From Candidatus Zixiibacteriota bacterium (lineage in GTDB: Bacteria > Zixibacteria > MSB-5A5 > WJJR01): a stretch of DNA of 32,880 nucleotides. Positions 24,190 through 32,089 of this stretch are shown in pieces. The stretch's first letter is position 1, and the number at the start of each line of letters is the position of its first letter. The position numbers and the translations under genes were made by a program. The notes under the pieces were generated by a model. It did no database searches. It was given only the letters and a program-made list of their open reading frames with translations, and was not told where the DNA came from. The DNA lies in contig JBFMGX010000019.1 in assembly GCA_040752595.1 (NCBI GenBank), forward strand, positions 1 to 32,880. Reading direction: 5' to 3'.

Positions 24190-24210
24190 CAGGGGGCTTT
24201 TAGCCCCCTG
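24190..24210. other. Perfect 9-bp hairpin between adaptor and permease genes
   Basis: CAGGGGGCT and AGCCCCCTG pair around a 3-nt loop (TTT). Together with the neighbouring palindrome at 24221-24248 it may tune expression between the adaptor and permease genes. Confidence 0.5.
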
Positions 24211-24220
24211 CGGAACGTAT

Positions 24221-24248
24221 GTCCGGGCACGGCAGGCCGTGCCCCTAC
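24221..24248 (-). repeat. GTAGGGGCACGG palindromic repeat overlapping the adaptor stop codon
   Basis: On the minus strand it reads GTAGGGGCACGGCC followed by TGCCGTGCCC. The TAG within GTAGGGGC (24245-24247) is the stop codon of the adaptor gene. It is one member of the GTAGGGGC family. Confidence 0.6.
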
Positions 24249-25339
24249 TTGATCTCCTTCGGCGGCCGTTCGATCACCTGCGCACTATCATCCAGGCCCG
24301 CGAGAATTTCCACCTGCAAGCCGTCGGACAGGCCGGTCTTGATCGGGATCTCCTTGGCCTGATCTTTGACGTCGGTGGGAATCTCGACATAGGCGGAATC
24401 GGCGCGGAAGGTCACCAGCCGTTCCGGCAGAACCAGAACCGAGTCCTTGCGGTTGATCACGATCTCGGCATTGGCCGAGTATCCGGCGCGCAAGGTCACC
24501 GTGTCTGGAACCGACGTCAGATGAATCTCGACGTCGAAGAGAACCGTGTTGTCTTCTTTGCGCGCCTTGGGCGATATCTTGTAGAGCTCCCCTTTCACCG
24601 GCGCACTGGGAAGAGCGCCGACCTTCAAATCGACCGGCATTCCCTGACGCAGCTTGCCGACGTCGATTTCATCGACCGTGCCCTTGAATAATAGTCGTTC
24701 CATCGATGCCAGCGTCAACAGCGCCGTCCCCTCCTGAAATGACGTCAGCGGCACCACCGGATCACCCTGGTTGACGTGACGGGCCAGCACCGTGCCGGTG
24801 ATCGGCGAACGGATGACCGACTCGACCGCCTTGTTGGCAATCGTGGTCTTGCCGCTCTCGATCAGCGAGAATCTCTCCTCGGCGAGTTTCCGTCGCAGAT
24901 CGGTCTCGTCCAATGTCTGGCGGTATTTCTCGATGTCATTTGTGGACATGAGGTTCTTGTCACTCAGTTCCTTGGCGCGATCATAATCGCGTTTGGCTTG
25001 GTCGTAGGCGACCGCCGCCAGCTCGACATTGCGCTTGGCCTCGGCGTACTCCAAAGGCGTCGGATCGGGAGCGACCTCGATCAGCGGGTCGCCGGTGTGC
25101 ACCGAGTCGCCGATCTCGACCAGCAACTTCTTCACGAGCCCGGAGATCTTGGACTTGATGGCGATCTCATTGTCGGGCTCGATACGTCCGATCGCCAGCG
25201 CCTTGTCGATGATCGTGCCGCGCTCGACTTTGACCAGCTTGAAGGAGGCATCGCCGTGCCCGGAACGGTTCATGATGATGAAGATCACGCCGGCGACGAT
25301 GATCACGCCCGTGATCCCCAAACCGATTTTCTTGAACAT
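24245..25339 (-). CDS. Periplasmic adaptor subunit of an ABC exporter (HlyD/MacA-like)
   Basis: The 364-residue membrane-fusion protein has one N-terminal membrane anchor (ITGVIIVAGVIFIIM, about residues 9-23). A biotinyl-lipoyl-like half is split by a coiled-coil hairpin (about 85-165, rich in Ala, Glu, Lys and Arg). Beta-barrel and membrane-proximal domains complete it. It should connect the MacB-like permeases to an outer-membrane channel, which is not encoded here. It is the first gene of the exporter cluster. The C-terminal stop codon lies inside a palindromic repeat. Confidence 0.92.
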   Translation of the reverse strand: MFKKIGLGITGVIIVAGVIFIIMNRSGHGDASFKLVKVERGTIIDKALAIGRIEPDNEIAIKSKISGLVKKLLVEIGDSVHTGDPLIEVAPDPTPLEYAEAKRNVELAAVAYDQAKRDYDRAKELSDKNLMSTNDIEKYRQTLDETDLRRKLAEERFSLIESGKTTIANKAVESVIRSPITGTVLARHVNQGDPVVPLTSFQEGTALLTLASMERLLFKGTVDEIDVGKLRQGMPVDLKVGALPSAPVKGELYKISPKARKEDNTVLFDVEIHLTSVPDTVTLRAGYSANAEIVINRKDSVLVLPERLVTFRADSAYVEIPTDVKDQAKEIPIKTGLSDGLQVEILAGLDDSAQVIERPPKEIK

Positions 25340-25544
25340 GGAGTCCGGCTCCGCGTGGTAGGGGTGAGTATGCGATTCGGCCTGAGCGCCGCCTGCCGAC
25401 GCGAAATGGCGGCGCCTTCAATAATACGGACGTCTTGGTCAAAGGTTTCGTGGCCGGGTCTCGACGCACCGTGGGCATGTGCAACGCCTCCGGTGCCCCA
25501 CCCGAAGGGTGGGATCCCGGAGTCCCGAAGGGGCGCAAGTCAAT

Positions 25545-25568
25545 AGCCCACGGCGTAAGCCGTGGGCT
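25545..25568. repeat. Short palindrome AGCCCACGGC-GTAA-GCCGTGGGCT
   Basis: A perfect 10-bp stem with a 4-nt loop. The motif is of a type common as a dispersed REP-like hairpin in many bacteria. It lies between the divergent adaptor gene and tRNA-Leu. Confidence 0.6.
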
Positions 25569-25587
25569 TACGATCTCCGGCGTCACC

Positions 25588-25616
25588 TTGTGTGACCGAG
25601 ATGGCAGGTCTATATT
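25588..25616 (+). promoter_or_regulatory. Candidate promoter for tRNA-Leu
   Basis: A TTGTGT hexamer (25588-25593) and TATATT (25611-25616) are separated by exactly 17 bases, and the tRNA begins 21 bases after the -10 element. The -10 matches the consensus at five of six positions; the -35 matches at only three. Confidence 0.5.
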
Positions 25617-25637
25617 GAGATGGCAGGGAAGTGCGAT

Positions 25638-25719
25638 GCGAAAGTGGCGGAATTGGCAGACGCGCGGGACTTAGGATCCCGTGGGGCAACCCGTGGGGGT
25701 TCAAATCCCCCCTTTCGCA
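25638..25719 (+). tRNA. tRNA-Leu (anticodon TAG)
   Basis: The acceptor stem GCGAAAG (25638-25644) pairs with CTTTCGC (25712-25718), and A is the discriminator base. The anticodon stem CGGGA/TCCCG encloses the loop CTTAGGA, giving anticodon TAG at 25672-25674. A long variable arm (TGGGGCAACCCG) marks a class II tRNA, and the T arm GGGGG-TTCAAAT-CCCCC is intact. CCA is not encoded. Confidence 0.97.
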
Positions 25720-25734
25720 CTCATGAAATGACAT

Positions 25735-25810
25735 CGGGCAGGCACAGGGGCCTGCCCCTACGATGGAATGGCACGTGTGTCGTAGGGGCGGGCCCCTGTG
25801 GCCGCCCGTG
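25735..25810. repeat. GTAGGGGC-family palindromic repeat after tRNA-Leu
   Basis: Two inverted hairpins, GGGCAGGCACAGGGGCCTGCCC-like and GGGGCGGGCC...GGCCGCCC-like, flank a GTCGTAGGGGC unit. They extend almost to the MscL stop codon. They may serve as a convergent terminator. Confidence 0.6.
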
Positions 25811-25814
25811 ATGG

Positions 25815-26255
25815 TCACACATTCGCCAAGACGACCGTGCAGTGGGCGCAACGGGTCGCCTTGATCGGTATCTCGGAGAGGCATTCCGGACAGGGCTTGG
25901 TGGTCGGGACCGCCGGCGTCTCTGCCTGTTTCTTCATCCGGTTCATTCCCTTGACAACCATAAAGATCGCGAAGGCGACGATGATGAAGTCGATGATCGT
26001 GTTGATGAAGACGCCGTAGTTGATGGTCGCCGCCCCGGCGGCCTGCGCTTCCTTCAATGAGGCGTAGGTGCCGCCCGACAGCGAGATGAACAGGTTGCTG
26101 AAGTCGACATTGCCGAGAAGCCGGCCGATCGGCGGCATGAGAACATCGCCCACCAGCGATGAGACGATCTTGCCGAACGCCGCGCCGATGATGATCCCGA
26201 CCGCCATGTCGACCACGTTGCCGCGCATGGCGAAGGTTTTGAATTCCCTGAACAT
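25815..26255 (-). CDS. mscL: Large-conductance mechanosensitive channel with C-terminal zinc ribbon
   Basis: The 146-residue inner-membrane channel begins [20 protein letters not shown], the family's N-terminal helix and first membrane segment. The second segment is [18 protein letters not shown] (about residues 79-96). It opens under high membrane tension and protects the cell from osmotic downshock. ATG 26255 has GGGAGG four bases upstream; the frame runs 60 bases further without cause. The tail has a zinc-ribbon pattern, [18 protein letters not shown], in place of the usual short helical tail. Confidence 0.96.
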   Translation of the reverse strand: MFREFKTFAMRGNVVDMAVGIIIGAAFGKIVSSLVGDVLMPPIGRLLGNVDFSNLFISLSGGTYASLKEAQAAGAATINYGVFINTIIDFIIVAFAIFMVVKGMNRMKKQAETPAVPTTKPCPECLSEIPIKATRCAHCTVVLANV

Positions 26256-26330
26256 GTTCCCTCCCTGTGTTGGATTCTGACCGACTGTCATCCTATAGCG
26301 CTTCTGACAGGACAAATGGGTAGGAGATTT

Positions 26331-26408
26331 CCCTCACCCGATCCGTCCTTCGGACGGATCGTCCTCTCCTCCTCGACCCCGCTCGGGGCAAGCCGGAGGG
26401 AGAGGTTA
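26331..26408 (+). repeat. REP-like 'CTCACCC...GATCCG' palindromic repeat, copy 5
   Basis: CCCTCACCCGATCCGTCC with CGGACGGATC forms the first hairpin. Then CCTCTCC and GGAGGGAGAGG enclose an inserted TCGACCCCGCTCGGGGCAAG stretch. It is located between mscL and the DUF3078-type gene. Confidence 0.75.
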
Positions 26409-26432
26409 TCATCTAGCCCCGGAATTACTCGC

Positions 26433-27317
26433 TCAGATCATCTTCCAGGCGAAGCCGAGCGTGATCGTCTCCTTGAAGCGGCCGCCGCGAGCGACCTCTT
26501 TGTCGTAGAGCCACTGGACGTACAGCGACACGACGAGATACTTGGCGACCTGCGCCGACAGCGTGTTCTCCCAATTGACGTCTATGGACTTCCAGTAGTC
26601 TTCTTCCGGTCTGCCCTTCAACTCGTCGGCACGCGAGTTGAACAGCGCCTTGAACGCCGTCAGCTTCGTCTTCCAAAGGACGCTGGAATGGGGGATCTTG
26701 TACTTCCCGTCGGTGACCCACTCCATGCCGCCGTCCTTGGTGGTCGTGGTCGTCGTCTTGTCCGATTCGGAACTGTAGGCGCGCATGATCCTTTGGCGCA
26801 GCCCGGCGCCGACCCGGGTGAGTATCTCGTCGTCACTCTGCTTGTAGACCAGGCGCGTCACGCCGAATGATTCAGTCAGATCTATCGGGTTGAGGTACAG
26901 CTTGTGGTTGGGGTTCGTGGCGTCCTCAAGCTGGCTGATCAAACGCAAGGCGGCATAGGGCGGCAGGGCCTTCCAGTTCAGATAGCGCAACAGACTCTCG
27001 AAGTCGATGAGGTCGGTCGATTTGAAGGGTTTACGCCAGTCCTTGGTCTCGGCGTCCTGGCTGTGGGTCTGGCCATAGGCCAGATGCAGGGCATTGCGCC
27101 AGTTCCACGAGGTCGGAAACTGCCGCTCCAGACCCAGATTCGCCCCGGCCACCCAAGTCAGACTTCCCGCATCGCCGCCGGCCCAGTTGTCCGAGTAGGC
27201 GTTCTGAGCCAGTGTGAGCGTCATGTCGACCGTCGGCTTCCAGGCCAGCGAATCCTGACCGAAGGCCGTCGTGGTCAGCCCGAGCAAAGCGATCGTCATG
27301 AGCGCGCCCAGTTTCAC
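26433..27317 (-). CDS. DUF3078-type secreted or outer-membrane protein
   Basis: The 294-residue protein has a signal peptide (LMTIALLGLTTTAFGQ, about residues 6-21). SDNWAGGDAGSLTWVAGANL and TDLIDFESLLRY are typical of DUF3078-family proteins, which are common in Bacteroidota and related FCB bacteria and are thought to be beta-rich envelope proteins. The last residues (FAWKMI) end in alternating beta-like sequence. The start is GTG 27317, with GGAGGG four bases upstream. Function is unknown. Confidence 0.82.
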   Translation of the reverse strand: MKLGALMTIALLGLTTTAFGQDSLAWKPTVDMTLTLAQNAYSDNWAGGDAGSLTWVAGANLGLERQFPTSWNWRNALHLAYGQTHSQDAETKDWRKPFKSTDLIDFESLLRYLNWKALPPYAALRLISQLEDATNPNHKLYLNPIDLTESFGVTRLVYKQSDDEILTRVGAGLRQRIMRAYSSESDKTTTTTTKDGGMEWVTDGKYKIPHSSVLWKTKLTAFKALFNSRADELKGRPEEDYWKSIDVNWENTLSAQVAKYLVVSLYVQWLYDKEVARGGRFKETITLGFAWKMI

Positions 27318-27468
27318 GGTTCCCTCCTCATCATGTCACGGTTTCAATTGGGCCAGTCCCTTTTTCGCGAGCAGCCCTGGGCCAAGGAATACCGCGTGAA
27401 TGTCCAAAGGACAAGTCTTGTTCCCTCCAAGGGACAGCGGTGCCGCTTCCGTCGTGTTGCCAACAAGA

Positions 27469-27498
27469 GACGCGCCCCACGTTGCTGCGGGGCGCGTC
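27469..27498 (-). terminator. 10-bp GC hairpin after the Asx-synthetase-like gene
   Basis: GACGCGCCCC and GGGGCGCGTC pair around a 10-nt loop. On the minus strand the hairpin is followed by TCTTGTT, a modest T-rich tail, 28 bp after the stop of the aminoacyl-tRNA-synthetase-like gene. Confidence 0.6.
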
Positions 27499-27526
27499 GT
27501 TGGGAATTGGTCAGTGAAGTGCGGGA

Positions 27527-28531
27527 TCAGACTTCGGCCAGGATCGCCTCAATCGTTTCCGGATGATGGCCGTTGCCATTCTCCGGGACCGGCGCCGCCG
27601 ACAGGTCGGTGTTCACGAGGAACCCGGCGCAGCGGCGGATGTCGGTCTCACCCATGAGATACTGCACGACCCGGTCGATCCCGACGCCGAAGCCGTAGTG
27701 CTCGCCGATGAGGTGCCCCTGGGCTTCCATGTGTCCGAGGTAGTCGGCAAACTGCGCCAATCCCAGACCGCGCCGCTGGAGGGTGGCGAACATCCCGGAT
27801 TTCAGCAGGCGGGCGCGCAGCACGTCACTCTGATGAATGCGCACGGCGCCGCCGAGGGACTCGCCGGAGATCGGGAGCAACAGATCGCACGACTGCACGG
27901 TCGGCCGATCGCCATTGTGGGTCGGCGTCGGCTTCATGTTGAAGAATTTCTCCAATGTGGGCCGCGGCCCGAAGGCAGGTTGCGGGTCAGGATGATGGGT
28001 CAACAGCACCGGCCCGTCGGCACAGAGCGCGATCTCTTGGGCGTGCGAAAAGTCCTCGCCCCAGGAGTCGGCTCCCAATTCCAGTTTCTTCAGGGCCTCG
28101 GAATAGGTCACCAGTTGCAGACGCGAAGCGATCGGCTCGGCACCCCATGTTGCCGAGACCTCGTCGATCGCGGAGAACAGCGACTTGATCGTGCCGACCA
28201 ATTCTGGGAAGCCGCCGCGCCCTTCGACTTCCAAGAGCGTGAATTCACGGAGGTGGCGGTGGTCGATGGTCGCCTCGGCGCGTCCGGAGGAGCCGACGGT
28301 GAAGGCGCGCGGCACTTCGGCGAGCGACATTTCGAGGTAGAGTTGCCCCGTCTGGGCGAAGTAGTACTCGCCGGGGACATTCGCCGAGGTCACCTCCCAG
28401 AGGGTGTCGACGTTCTCGCAGGCGCCGGTGGCGGTGACGATGCGCGGGGTGGGCCGAAATTGATAGTCGTTTTCGCCGGCCCAGCGCCACAGCGCCTTGA
28501 GCACACCGTCGTAGATCTGATGCTTGTTCAT
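27527..28531 (-). CDS. Class II Asx-tRNA-synthetase-like catalytic domain (possible asparagine synthetase paralogue)
   Basis: The 334-residue protein is a class II aminoacyl-tRNA-synthetase catalytic core without the N-terminal OB-fold anticodon-binding domain of AspRS/AsnRS. A motif-2-like segment GRAEATIDHRHLREFTLLEVE (core HRHLREF, about residues 92-98) and motif-3-like GFGVGIDRVVQYLMGE (about 280-295) are visible. Stand-alone proteins of this sort are known in archaea as AsnRS-derived asparagine synthetases. GGGAGG lies four to five bases before ATG 28531. The family call is by motifs; substrate and function are inferred, and an amino-acid ligase or tRNA-independent role is possible. Confidence 0.78.
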   Translation of the reverse strand: MNKHQIYDGVLKALWRWAGENDYQFRPTPRIVTATGACENVDTLWEVTSANVPGEYYFAQTGQLYLEMSLAEVPRAFTVGSSGRAEATIDHRHLREFTLLEVEGRGGFPELVGTIKSLFSAIDEVSATWGAEPIASRLQLVTYSEALKKLELGADSWGEDFSHAQEIALCADGPVLLTHHPDPQPAFGPRPTLEKFFNMKPTPTHNGDRPTVQSCDLLLPISGESLGGAVRIHQSDVLRARLLKSGMFATLQRRGLGLAQFADYLGHMEAQGHLIGEHYGFGVGIDRVVQYLMGETDIRRCAGFLVNTDLSAAPVPENGNGHHPETIEAILAEV

Positions 28532-28684
28532 GAAACCTCCCGTGGCAAAGCCCTCCGTGTCTCGGCGCGGAGGGACGGTTAGGGGTGGGTGGAGCTTTTC
28601 GAATCAGTGGGCGCTGCCGCCAAGGCAAGCGCCGGGGCTATTTGCGGCGGTGCGGAAACGAAGTCAAGACGAAATTAGTCGGCC

Positions 28685-28710
28685 AAAAAGAAAGGCGGGC
28701 AAAGCCCGCC
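28685..28710 (-). terminator. Rho-independent terminator for the lipoprotein gene
   Basis: On the minus strand a perfect 7-bp stem GGCGGGC/GCCCGCC with a TTT loop is followed by TTTCTTTTT. It lies 24 bp beyond the stop of the lipoprotein gene. Confidence 0.85.
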
Positions 28711-28733
28711 CTGCGATTCGAGATTTCAGGTCG

Positions 28734-29525
28734 TCATTGCCCCTGCGGCACCACGATCGAATCCCGGGCGCTGACCGTCAACGCGCAGAGCACGCCGCTG
28801 ATCGATTCCTTCTGGATCGGTGACGGCGTATCCAACGGCGGGGATTTGTAGGTGGCATCCCCGCGGGATAGGAGATTCGGGGTATAGGCCAGCACCTGGA
28901 TGAAATAAGCGTCGGCGACGGTGACGCCGAAATCGTTTTGGAAGGCCTCGCCGTTGAACGTGTAGGAATACTCCCCCAGGTCGATGCGATCCGATAATCC
29001 TTCCGCCCCCGAACCCGTTGTCCTCGGCTTCACGGAGATGGCGTACCCGGTGATTCCCAGAGAAGGCGACCATTCGATGGTGACAGTGCCTCCCTGCCAC
29101 AGGCGCGATGGCGGAATGACGTTGGTGATGAAGAAGGCGGCGGGAAGAACCAATGAATCCCGGTAGACGAATCCCTCGCTGGTGTCGACCGCCGCAATCG
29201 GTATCGCCCGGCCGGTGGTCCAGTGACCGATGCCGTAGCTCTTGGAACCTTCTCCCGACAACGGCAGCGTCGGGATGGTGTCGCCATCGACAACGACCAT
29301 ACCGCCTACGATCCCCTCACGCTCGCGCAGAAACCGTGTCCAGAGGTAGTCCCGGCCGTCGTTGAGGTTCTTTTCCAGGATGACCTGGAGATCGTACTTC
29401 GCCTTTGGTTTGCCGCCGTCTGTGGGAGACGATGAGCATCCCCATGCCGACGCCGCCAAAATGGCCACCAGCACCCGGAATCGGATTGCTGTCCGTGAGA
29501 TTCCCCGCAACTTGTTCTGGTTCAT
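28734..29525 (-). CDS. Lipoprotein of unknown function
   Basis: The 263-residue product begins with a lipoprotein signal peptide. A basic N-terminus and hydrophobic core FRVLVAILAAS precede a plausible lipobox AWGC (Cys about residue 27), then the Ser/Pro/Gly-rich SSSPTDGGKP. The rest is beta-rich; a segment about residues 137-215 (LWQGGTVTIEWSPSLGITGY) resembles a fibronectin type III-like fold. ATG 29525 is chosen because it gives the signal peptide; the upstream 29-codon extension does not. A strong terminator follows. The family was not recognised. Confidence 0.78.
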   Translation of the reverse strand: MNQNKLRGISRTAIRFRVLVAILAASAWGCSSSPTDGGKPKAKYDLQVILEKNLNDGRDYLWTRFLREREGIVGGMVVVDGDTIPTLPLSGEGSKSYGIGHWTTGRAIPIAAVDTSEGFVYRDSLVLPAAFFITNVIPPSRLWQGGTVTIEWSPSLGITGYAISVKPRTTGSGAEGLSDRIDLGEYSYTFNGEAFQNDFGVTVADAYFIQVLAYTPNLLSRGDATYKSPPLDTPSPIQKESISGVLCALTVSARDSIVVPQGQ

Positions 29526-29552
29526 TGGACCCGCCCTGTTAGTCCCACCCCG

Positions 29553-29582
29553 TTTATACATTATCGGCGCATCGACCGACAA
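29553..29582 (-). promoter_or_regulatory. Candidate promoter for the lipoprotein gene
   Basis: On the minus strand TTGTCG (29582-29577) and TATAAA (29558-29553) are separated by 18 bases. The -10 matches consensus at five positions. It would place the start of transcription about 20 bases before the ATG. Confidence 0.4.
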
Positions 29583-29712
29583 AAGTGAATGGGATGGCCC
29601 GTCCCGCGTCAATAGTGCTCGATCACTTCGTCGGGTTAGGCCGGCCGGGTGTTAGATTGACACGGGCCGCATCCACCATCGATGCGGCCATGGGCAATGT
29701 GGGGTTGATCCG

Positions 29713-30393
29713 ATGCCGTGGTGGCTCATCGTGGGTTTTCCTGGTCTGCTGGCGACGGCGTTGATGCTCCTGGCGCCGATCCGCTTGCAGTTGGTCCTTG
29801 AGAGCGGACAGTGGCGGGTGCGCATTTCCTACATCGGTTTGCAGGTGGCGTGGCGACAGGGAGTTGGACGGGCCGAAGTCCGCTTTCTGGGTCTGCGACT
29901 TTGGTCTTCTGTCGGAGTGTTCGACATAAAATCGACAGGCGCAGTCCCACCGCGCGCTGGTGCCGCTCCGGATTCGGCGGCATCGTCACGACCCGGCTCC
30001 CGACCGGGCGCACGCATACCCCGACTGTGGGAATACCGGAGCGTACTGCGGCGGGCGGCGATCGTGCTCGCGCGACTCTTGGGGCGTCTGTGGCGCTGCT
30101 GGCGTCTGGAACGGGGGCGTGTGTTTGTCAGTGTCCGGGCGGCGAATCCCGCCCTCACCGGCTGGGCCAGCGGGGTGTTTTGGGCGATGCAACCGGCCAT
30201 CCGCAAGCGTTGGCCGGTATTGGACGTCAACGGCAGCTTCGATTTTGCTCCCAGAGCCTCGTCCGAGCTCGCGGTCGAGTCGGACTTGATGTATCGCGGA
30301 CTGCCGCTGATGGTCGTATGGGCCGTGGGCAGAGCGGCGGTCACAATGCCATGGCGGGATGTGATCAGAATGAAACGGGCGTGGGCGCGTTGA
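29713..30393 (+). CDS. YtfI/DUF2953-like membrane-associated protein
   Basis: The 226-residue product has an N-terminal membrane helix (IVGFPGLLATALMLLAP, about residues 6-22) followed by beta-like sequence. An Arg-rich central part and a C-terminal hydrophobic stretch (LPLMVVWAVGRAAV) complete it. The pattern resembles DUF2953 proteins such as B. subtilis YtfI. The assignment is supported mainly by the next gene, which is YtfJ/GerW-like, since ytfI and ytfJ are neighbours in spore formers. The two genes are 16 bp apart and probably co-transcribed. The family call is tentative. Confidence 0.7.
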   Translation: MPWWLIVGFPGLLATALMLLAPIRLQLVLESGQWRVRISYIGLQVAWRQGVGRAEVRFLGLRLWSSVGVFDIKSTGAVPPRAGAAPDSAASSRPGSRPGARIPRLWEYRSVLRRAAIVLARLLGRLWRCWRLERGRVFVSVRAANPALTGWASGVFWAMQPAIRKRWPVLDVNGSFDFAPRASSELAVESDLMYRGLPLMVVWAVGRAAVTMPWRDVIRMKRAWAR

Positions 30394-30409
30394 ACACGAG
30401 GAGGCGGGT

Positions 30410-30808
30410 ATGGCAGAGGGAAGCGTTGTACAGATTCTGCAGACGATCGTGGGTGAACTGCGGGCGATGGCCCGCTCGGAGACGATTGTCGGCAACCCGG
30501 TGACATCCGGGGCAAGGACAGTCATACCGATCAGCAAGATCTCGGTCGGCTTCGGAGCCGGTGGCGGCGAGGGAAGCCGGGTGGACAAGGGCTCCGGCTT
30601 CGGTGGCGGTGGCGGGGGCGGCGTCATGATGGAACCGGCCGCGTTTCTGGTTCTCGACGCCGACCGCGTGTACCTGCTGTCGACGCGCAAACCGGGGGCG
30701 ATCGAGGCGATCCTCGATGCCGCGCCCGATCTGATGGAGACGATCAAGAACCTGACCGCGAAAAAGGTCGACAAAGGCGACAAGGTCGAGAAGAAGGAAT
30801 CGACCTGA
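30410..30808 (+). CDS. YtfJ/GerW-family protein
   Basis: The 132-residue protein matches the GerW family pattern: an N-terminal helix, NPVTSGARTVIPISKISVGF (about residues 29-48), a glycine-rich loop (GFGGGGGGGVMMEP, about 63-76), then PAAFLVLDADRVYLL. Members are best known from Bacillus germination and from streptomycetes, but they are widespread in non-sporulating bacteria. GAGGAGG lies six bases before ATG 30410. The Lys-rich tail (AKKVDKGDKVEKKEST) is lineage-specific. Its role here is unknown. Confidence 0.87.
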   Translation: MAEGSVVQILQTIVGELRAMARSETIVGNPVTSGARTVIPISKISVGFGAGGGEGSRVDKGSGFGGGGGGGVMMEPAAFLVLDADRVYLLSTRKPGAIEAILDAAPDLMETIKNLTAKKVDKGDKVEKKEST

Positions 30809-30920
30809 TCGCAGCTTGGGGGACGGCCCCCGACGGACAGACGCGCAGAATGGGGGTCAAGCACGCCGGAAGTCCATTGACCGGGGTGTGCTGAGCAGCT
30901 GGTCCGCATGCCATCGGGCC

Positions 30921-30949
30921 TTTCCACGCCGCCGGTGATCGTGTATAAT
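30921..30949 (+). promoter_or_regulatory. Candidate promoter for the propeller-like gene
   Basis: TATAAT (30944-30949) is a perfect -10 match. TTTCCA (30921-30926), 17 bases upstream, matches the -35 consensus at four of six positions. The gene starts 42 bases downstream. Confidence 0.55.
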
Positions 30950-30991
30950 TCATAATAGTCGTCGCACCCACCACCTGTTGAGGAACCGCTC

Positions 30992-32062
30992 ATGTTGTCC
31001 CTTGCGATGTTGCTCCTTCTGCCGCTGGCGCAGGTCCAGCCGATCGTCCGTGAACTCTCGACCCACTGGCACCCGTCGGATACGATTTTGACCGGACTGG
31101 GACGATTGGCGCAGGTCGTGATCTGCCCCGCCGTCGACCCCGAGGCGGGTTCCGTGCTGGCGGTGGATTCCTCCGGGCAGGTGGCGGAGCTACGCTATTC
31201 GAAGGAGAAATGGTCGGTGGAACGGGTCTTCCCGATCGGAGACCCGGTCACCTGCGCCGCCACCGGTGCCATGCGTGCGAACAAGGTCTGGGCGTTGTAC
31301 GTCGGGACGAAGTCGGGACGTGTCATCGAGGTGACCCGCGGCGCGGTGGGCTGGTCTAAACGGGAGATCATCGCGCTGTCGCCGCCGATTCGCGGTGTTG
31401 CAGCCAGTGAGCCGGATCGCCCCGGACCATCGCAGCTCTTCGTCATCGACGGCAAATCCCTGGTCACCAATCTCCGTGTCGCCACCGATGGCCAGTGGTA
31501 TCCGGTCACGCTTCCGCCGACGGAGGGCGGTGTCGACTGCATGTGTTTTGACTACAGGCGGGAGGGTCTGGTCGCGATCACGGCCGGGCGCAAGGGGACC
31601 ATCTACAAGTTCCAGCAGGACACTCTCGGCCAATGGAGCGGCGGCCAGTGGGCCACCATGTCCGGTCCGGTGATGGACATGGCATCCTCCGCCGATCCCA
31701 CCCAACGCGACATCGTGGTCTTTTACTCCGGCGCCGACGGCATCTTCCGGTATCTCTTCTATGGACGGATGGAGGACGAGACCTCGCGGCTTCCGGTCGC
31801 CAATGGCGCGGTCCATCTCATCGGCAAGGGGGATCAACGCCGCTTCAATGAGTTCTTTGCCATGTCAGGACGGGAATTCTGCATGTTCGAATTCAATAAA
31901 GAGGCCTATGACTGGGTGAAGGAGAAGATCATCGGCATTCCGGGAACCGTTGTCTCGACCACGTTCGGTCCGGGCCGCGGCACCACATTCCACCGGATGT
32001 ACGTCGGCACTGTCGACGGCACCATCTACGAGATCGTCCGCGAGGGACTGGAGGACGAGTGA
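30992..32062 (+). CDS. Secreted propeller-like protein, function unknown
   Basis: The 356-residue protein has a hydrophobic N-terminal signal (SLAMLLLLPLAQV, about residues 3-15). The mature part repeats short four-strand units such as VLAVDSSGQVAELRY, ALYVGTKSGRVIEV, AITAGRKGTIYKF and MYVGTVDGTIYEIV. This suggests a beta-propeller of about seven blades. No catalytic motif is visible; a ligand- or protein-binding role is likely. AGGA lies eight bases before the ATG, and a good promoter is upstream. Confidence 0.75.
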   Translation: MLSLAMLLLLPLAQVQPIVRELSTHWHPSDTILTGLGRLAQVVICPAVDPEAGSVLAVDSSGQVAELRYSKEKWSVERVFPIGDPVTCAATGAMRANKVWALYVGTKSGRVIEVTRGAVGWSKREIIALSPPIRGVAASEPDRPGPSQLFVIDGKSLVTNLRVATDGQWYPVTLPPTEGGVDCMCFDYRREGLVAITAGRKGTIYKFQQDTLGQWSGGQWATMSGPVMDMASSADPTQRDIVVFYSGADGIFRYLFYGRMEDETSRLPVANGAVHLIGKGDQRRFNEFFAMSGREFCMFEFNKEAYDWVKEKIIGIPGTVVSTTFGPGRGTTFHRMYVGTVDGTIYEIVREGLEDE

Positions 32063-32089
32063 ATCCGGTGGATTGCTACAATAGGATGC

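Noticed and set aside
22847-24691. 614-residue plus-strand open frame over the second permease and adaptor
   Set aside because: It is antisense to two good genes, begins inside a repeat and has no protein-like composition.
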